A DNA stretch of 7,652 nucleotides, from positions 1 through 7,652 of the forward strand of contig JAHHSB010000060.1 of assembly GCA_020025415.1 (NCBI GenBank), given 5' to 3'. Made by a program: the position numbers and the translations under genes. The DNA comes from Oscillibacter sp. Lineage in GTDB: Bacteria > Bacillota > Clostridia > Oscillospirales > Oscillospiraceae. Shown in pieces: positions 6,117 through 7,652 of the stretch (positions are counted from its first letter, which is position 1; the number at the start of each line of letters is the position of its first letter). The notes beneath the pieces were generated by a model that saw only the letters and a list, made by a program, of their open reading frames with translations, searched no databases and had not been told where the DNA came from.

Positions 6117-6159
6117 GCATTGCGATTTCCAGCCCAAATGGGGCCGGAAATCGCAATGC
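6117..6159 (-). terminator. Long hairpin after ygeY, terminator-like without a clean T-tract
   Basis: A perfect 14-bp stem (6117-6130 with 6146-6159, arms GCATTGCGATTTCC and its complement) begins 36 bases after the ygeY stop. In minus-strand RNA it is extended by a G-U pair and four G-C pairs (6132-6135 with 6141-6144), giving 19 continuous pairs and a 5-base loop. On the plus strand the G-U becomes an A/C mismatch, so the structure favours a transcript coming from ygeY. The sequence after it is TTCCTT, only a weak T-tract, so it could be a partial terminator, an mRNA-stabilising 3' end or a processing site. Confidence 0.5.
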
Positions 6160-6195
6160 CGCAACGGTGTCTGCATGCTCCCCCTTTGAATTTGC

Positions 6196-7608
6196 TTACT
6201 GGATGTCGTTATCCGTCAGGCTCTGACGGAACTCCGTGGCATCGCCGGTCTTGTTTTCGGGCTTATACAGGCCGGGCACGGCAGCATACAGAGCCGCGCA
6301 GGTAACCAGATCCTGCTTCCAGGTGATCTCATTGGGGGCATGGGCCTGGGACTCGGCGCCGGGGCCGAAGCCCACACAGGGGATGCCGTAGCGGCCCTGG
6401 ATGGACACGCAGTTGGTGGAGAACGTCCACTTGTCGGTCAGGGGCCGGCCCTGGCGCAGGTGCATGGCATCCCGCTTGGGATCGGCATCCGTGTGGCCGA
6501 CGCGCTCGGTGCCCCACAGGGCGTGGTGGGCATCCACCAGCGCCTGGACGTGGGGGGCGCTTTCCTTGTTGATCCAGGTCGGGAAGAAACACTCGGTCTC
6601 ATAGACTTCGCCGGTCCAGGCGGGACGGTCGTACATGTACATACTGACCTTCACATCGTCACCGTATTTCTGCACGCTGGGCAGCTGGCGGATCTCCTCC
6701 AGGCAGGAATCCCAGGTCTCTCCGGCGGTCATGCGCCGGTCGATGGAAATGGCACAGCTGTCTGCCACCGCGCAGCGGGAGGGAGAGGTGTAGAAGATCT
6801 GGCTGACGGTGCAGGTGCCTCGGCCCAGGAACTGGGAGTCCTCGGCGTGCTCGGGATTGAACGCGGGATTGAGCATCTTCACCAGGCCCTTGATCCGGTT
6901 GGAGGGGCCGTCGCCGCTTTCGTTCAGGGCCCGGACATCCTGGAGGATGTCGGCCATCTTGTAGATGGCGTTGTCGCCCCGCTCCGGCGCGCTGCCGTGG
7001 CAGCTGATGCCCTTCACATCTACCCGGATTTCCATGCGGCCCCGGTGGCCCCGGTAAATGCCGCCGTCGGTGGGCTCGGTGGAGATCACGAACTCAATCT
7101 TGCTGCGGGCGTCCTCGGGCCCCTGGAAGTCGCGGTTGACGATGTACTGCCAGCACATACCGTCGCAGTCCTCTTCCTGGACGGAGCCCACCACCATGAT
7201 CTTGTATCCTTCGGGGATCAGACCCAGATCCTTCATGATCTTGGCTCCGTAAACGGCGGAGGCCATGCCGCCCTCCTGGTCGCTGCCGCCGCGGCCGAAG
7301 ATCACGGCCTCGTCCTCATAGCCCTCATAGGGGTCGGCCTCCCAGTTGTTGATGTTGCCGATGCCCACGGTGTCAATGTGGGAGTCAAAGGCGATGATCT
7401 TGTCGCCCTCACCCATCCAGCCGATGACGTTGCCCAGACCGTCCACTTCCACTTTGTCATAGCTCAGCTTTTCCATCTCCGCCTTGATGCACATGACGAC
7501 GTCTTTTTCCTCACAGCTCTCGCTGGGGTGAGAGATCATCTCCCGCAGGAAGCGGGTCATGTCCGCTTGATAACCTCGGGCTGCCGCTTTGATCGCTTCA
7601 AAATCCAT
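6196..7608 (-). CDS. ygeY: YgeY-type M20 metallohydrolase (selenium-metabolism-linked family)
   Basis: The 470-residue cytoplasmic protein is a two-zinc M20 (ArgE/DapE/carboxypeptidase G2-like) amidohydrolase. Catalytic-domain residues are in place: H77 and D79 in DSHIDTVG, the bridging D110 in [10 protein letters not shown], the general base and ligand E145/E146 in QEEDCDG, E178 in STEPTD, and H423 in QAHAPNE. The dimerisation-domain part begins near residue 185 and contains [16 protein letters not shown] (202-217) with the conserved H204. The overall pattern is that of YgeY, a family found with ygeX, ygeW, ssnA, ygfK and selenium-dependent molybdenum hydroxylases and linked to anaerobic purine/urate use; its exact substrate is not settled. 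E. coli YgeY is, as I recall, about 403 residues, so this one is longer, with extra sequence in the second half (around 335-400) and a polar C-terminal tail (about 450-470). AGGAGG (7617-7622) lies eight bases before the ATG. A generic M20 peptidase is the alternative call. Confidence 0.92.
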   Translation of the reverse strand: MDFEAIKAAARGYQADMTRFLREMISHPSESCEEKDVVMCIKAEMEKLSYDKVEVDGLGNVIGWMGEGDKIIAFDSHIDTVGIGNINNWEADPYEGYEDEAVIFGRGGSDQEGGMASAVYGAKIMKDLGLIPEGYKIMVVGSVQEEDCDGMCWQYIVNRDFQGPEDARSKIEFVISTEPTDGGIYRGHRGRMEIRVDVKGISCHGSAPERGDNAIYKMADILQDVRALNESGDGPSNRIKGLVKMLNPAFNPEHAEDSQFLGRGTCTVSQIFYTSPSRCAVADSCAISIDRRMTAGETWDSCLEEIRQLPSVQKYGDDVKVSMYMYDRPAWTGEVYETECFFPTWINKESAPHVQALVDAHHALWGTERVGHTDADPKRDAMHLRQGRPLTDKWTFSTNCVSIQGRYGIPCVGFGPGAESQAHAPNEITWKQDLVTCAALYAAVPGLYKPENKTGDATEFRQSLTDNDIQ

Positions 7609-7652
7609 CTCGCTGACCTCCTGTGAATTATGATATTAAGATTGGTGAACCT

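Larger units (their letters stand above)
5882..6195. other. Long intergenic region between ygeY and ygeW, no gene seen
   Basis: The 314 bases contain no open frame with a credible start and ribosome site apart from the ygeW signal at its left end. From right to left (direction of transcription) it holds a 19-bp hairpin (6117-6159), a loose pair AAGCACC/GGTGCTT (6075-6081 and 6102-6108), a C-rich stretch, a GCCGCC/GGCGGC hairpin (6007-6021), a dyad over a weak promoter-like pair (5962-5992), a TTTTGCC/GGCAAAA dyad (5933-5953), and the ygeW ribosome site. I see no tRNA and no known riboswitch core: no purine-riboswitch or T-box motif is recognisable. The content suggests termination or processing after ygeY and separate control of ygeW-arcC. 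Confidence 0.6.

Noticed and set aside
5754..6176. A 140-residue minus-strand frame spanning the ygeY-ygeW gap
   Set aside because: It runs out of frame into ygeW, has no ribosome site at its start, crosses the hairpins, and its translation has no recognisable domain.
5882..6195. Possible riboswitch or T-box leader before ygeW
   Set aside because: I could not find the conserved purine-riboswitch core or the T-box antiterminator sequence. The dyads alone do not define a known class.
450..7626. Five long plus-strand open frames (450-2051, 2053-3441, 3570-4679, 4895-6226, 6340-7626) lying opposite the real genes
   Set aside because: They mirror the minus-strand genes in a GC-rich sequence where stop codons are rare on the complement. 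Their translations are His/Gly/Val/Leu-rich, match no family I recognise, and lack convincing ribosome sites.
1..7652. Mobile elements, CRISPR arrays, tRNA or rRNA genes
   Set aside because: No transposase or integrase frame, no regularly spaced repeats and no RNA gene signature were seen anywhere in the window.

Overview
The window reads almost entirely on the minus strand, from right to left. It carries six protein genes in two transcriptional blocks, and the last gene is cut by the left edge. The GC-rich coding sequence, strong AGGAGG-type ribosome sites, a Gram-positive style lipoprotein signal (LVAC) and the gene set together suggest an anaerobic gut Firmicute, probably a Clostridia/Oscillospiraceae-type organism. 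That placement is inferred from style and content; there is no rRNA or other marker here.

Block 1 (7608 to 3657) encodes a YgeY-type M20 metallohydrolase, the knotted carbamoyltransferase YgeW and a carbamate kinase (ArcC/YqeA), and ends in a very strong intrinsic terminator (3616-3648). A 314-base gap between ygeY and ygeW holds no convincing gene. It does hold a 19-bp hairpin just after ygeY and several smaller dyads before ygeW, so ygeW-arcC may be separately regulated or sit behind a processing or termination point. A second hairpin lies between ygeW and arcC.

Block 2 (3423 to the left edge) encodes a BMP-family substrate-binding lipoprotein, a double-domain ABC ATPase and the first 152 residues of a permease. 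A good sigma-A-type promoter (TTGAAT-17-TATGAT) precedes it, with AT-rich repeats upstream. A hairpin terminator sits between the binding-protein gene and the ATPase gene, which should make the binding protein more abundant than the rest. The ATPase and permease genes overlap by ATGA.

How the genes fit together: ygeY, ygeW and a carbamate kinase gene are known members of the selenium/molybdenum-hydroxylase-linked cluster (ygeX, ygeY, ygeW, ygfK, ssnA, xdhD, hyuA, yqeA) that has been tied to anaerobic purine and urate breakdown. The reasonable model is that the BMP transporter imports a purine, nucleoside or related compound. Enzymes outside the window open the ring, YgeY hydrolyses an amide-type intermediate, YgeW releases carbamoyl phosphate from a ureido intermediate, and carbamate kinase converts this to ATP. 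The families are clear from the sequence. The substrates of YgeY, YgeW and the transporter are inference.
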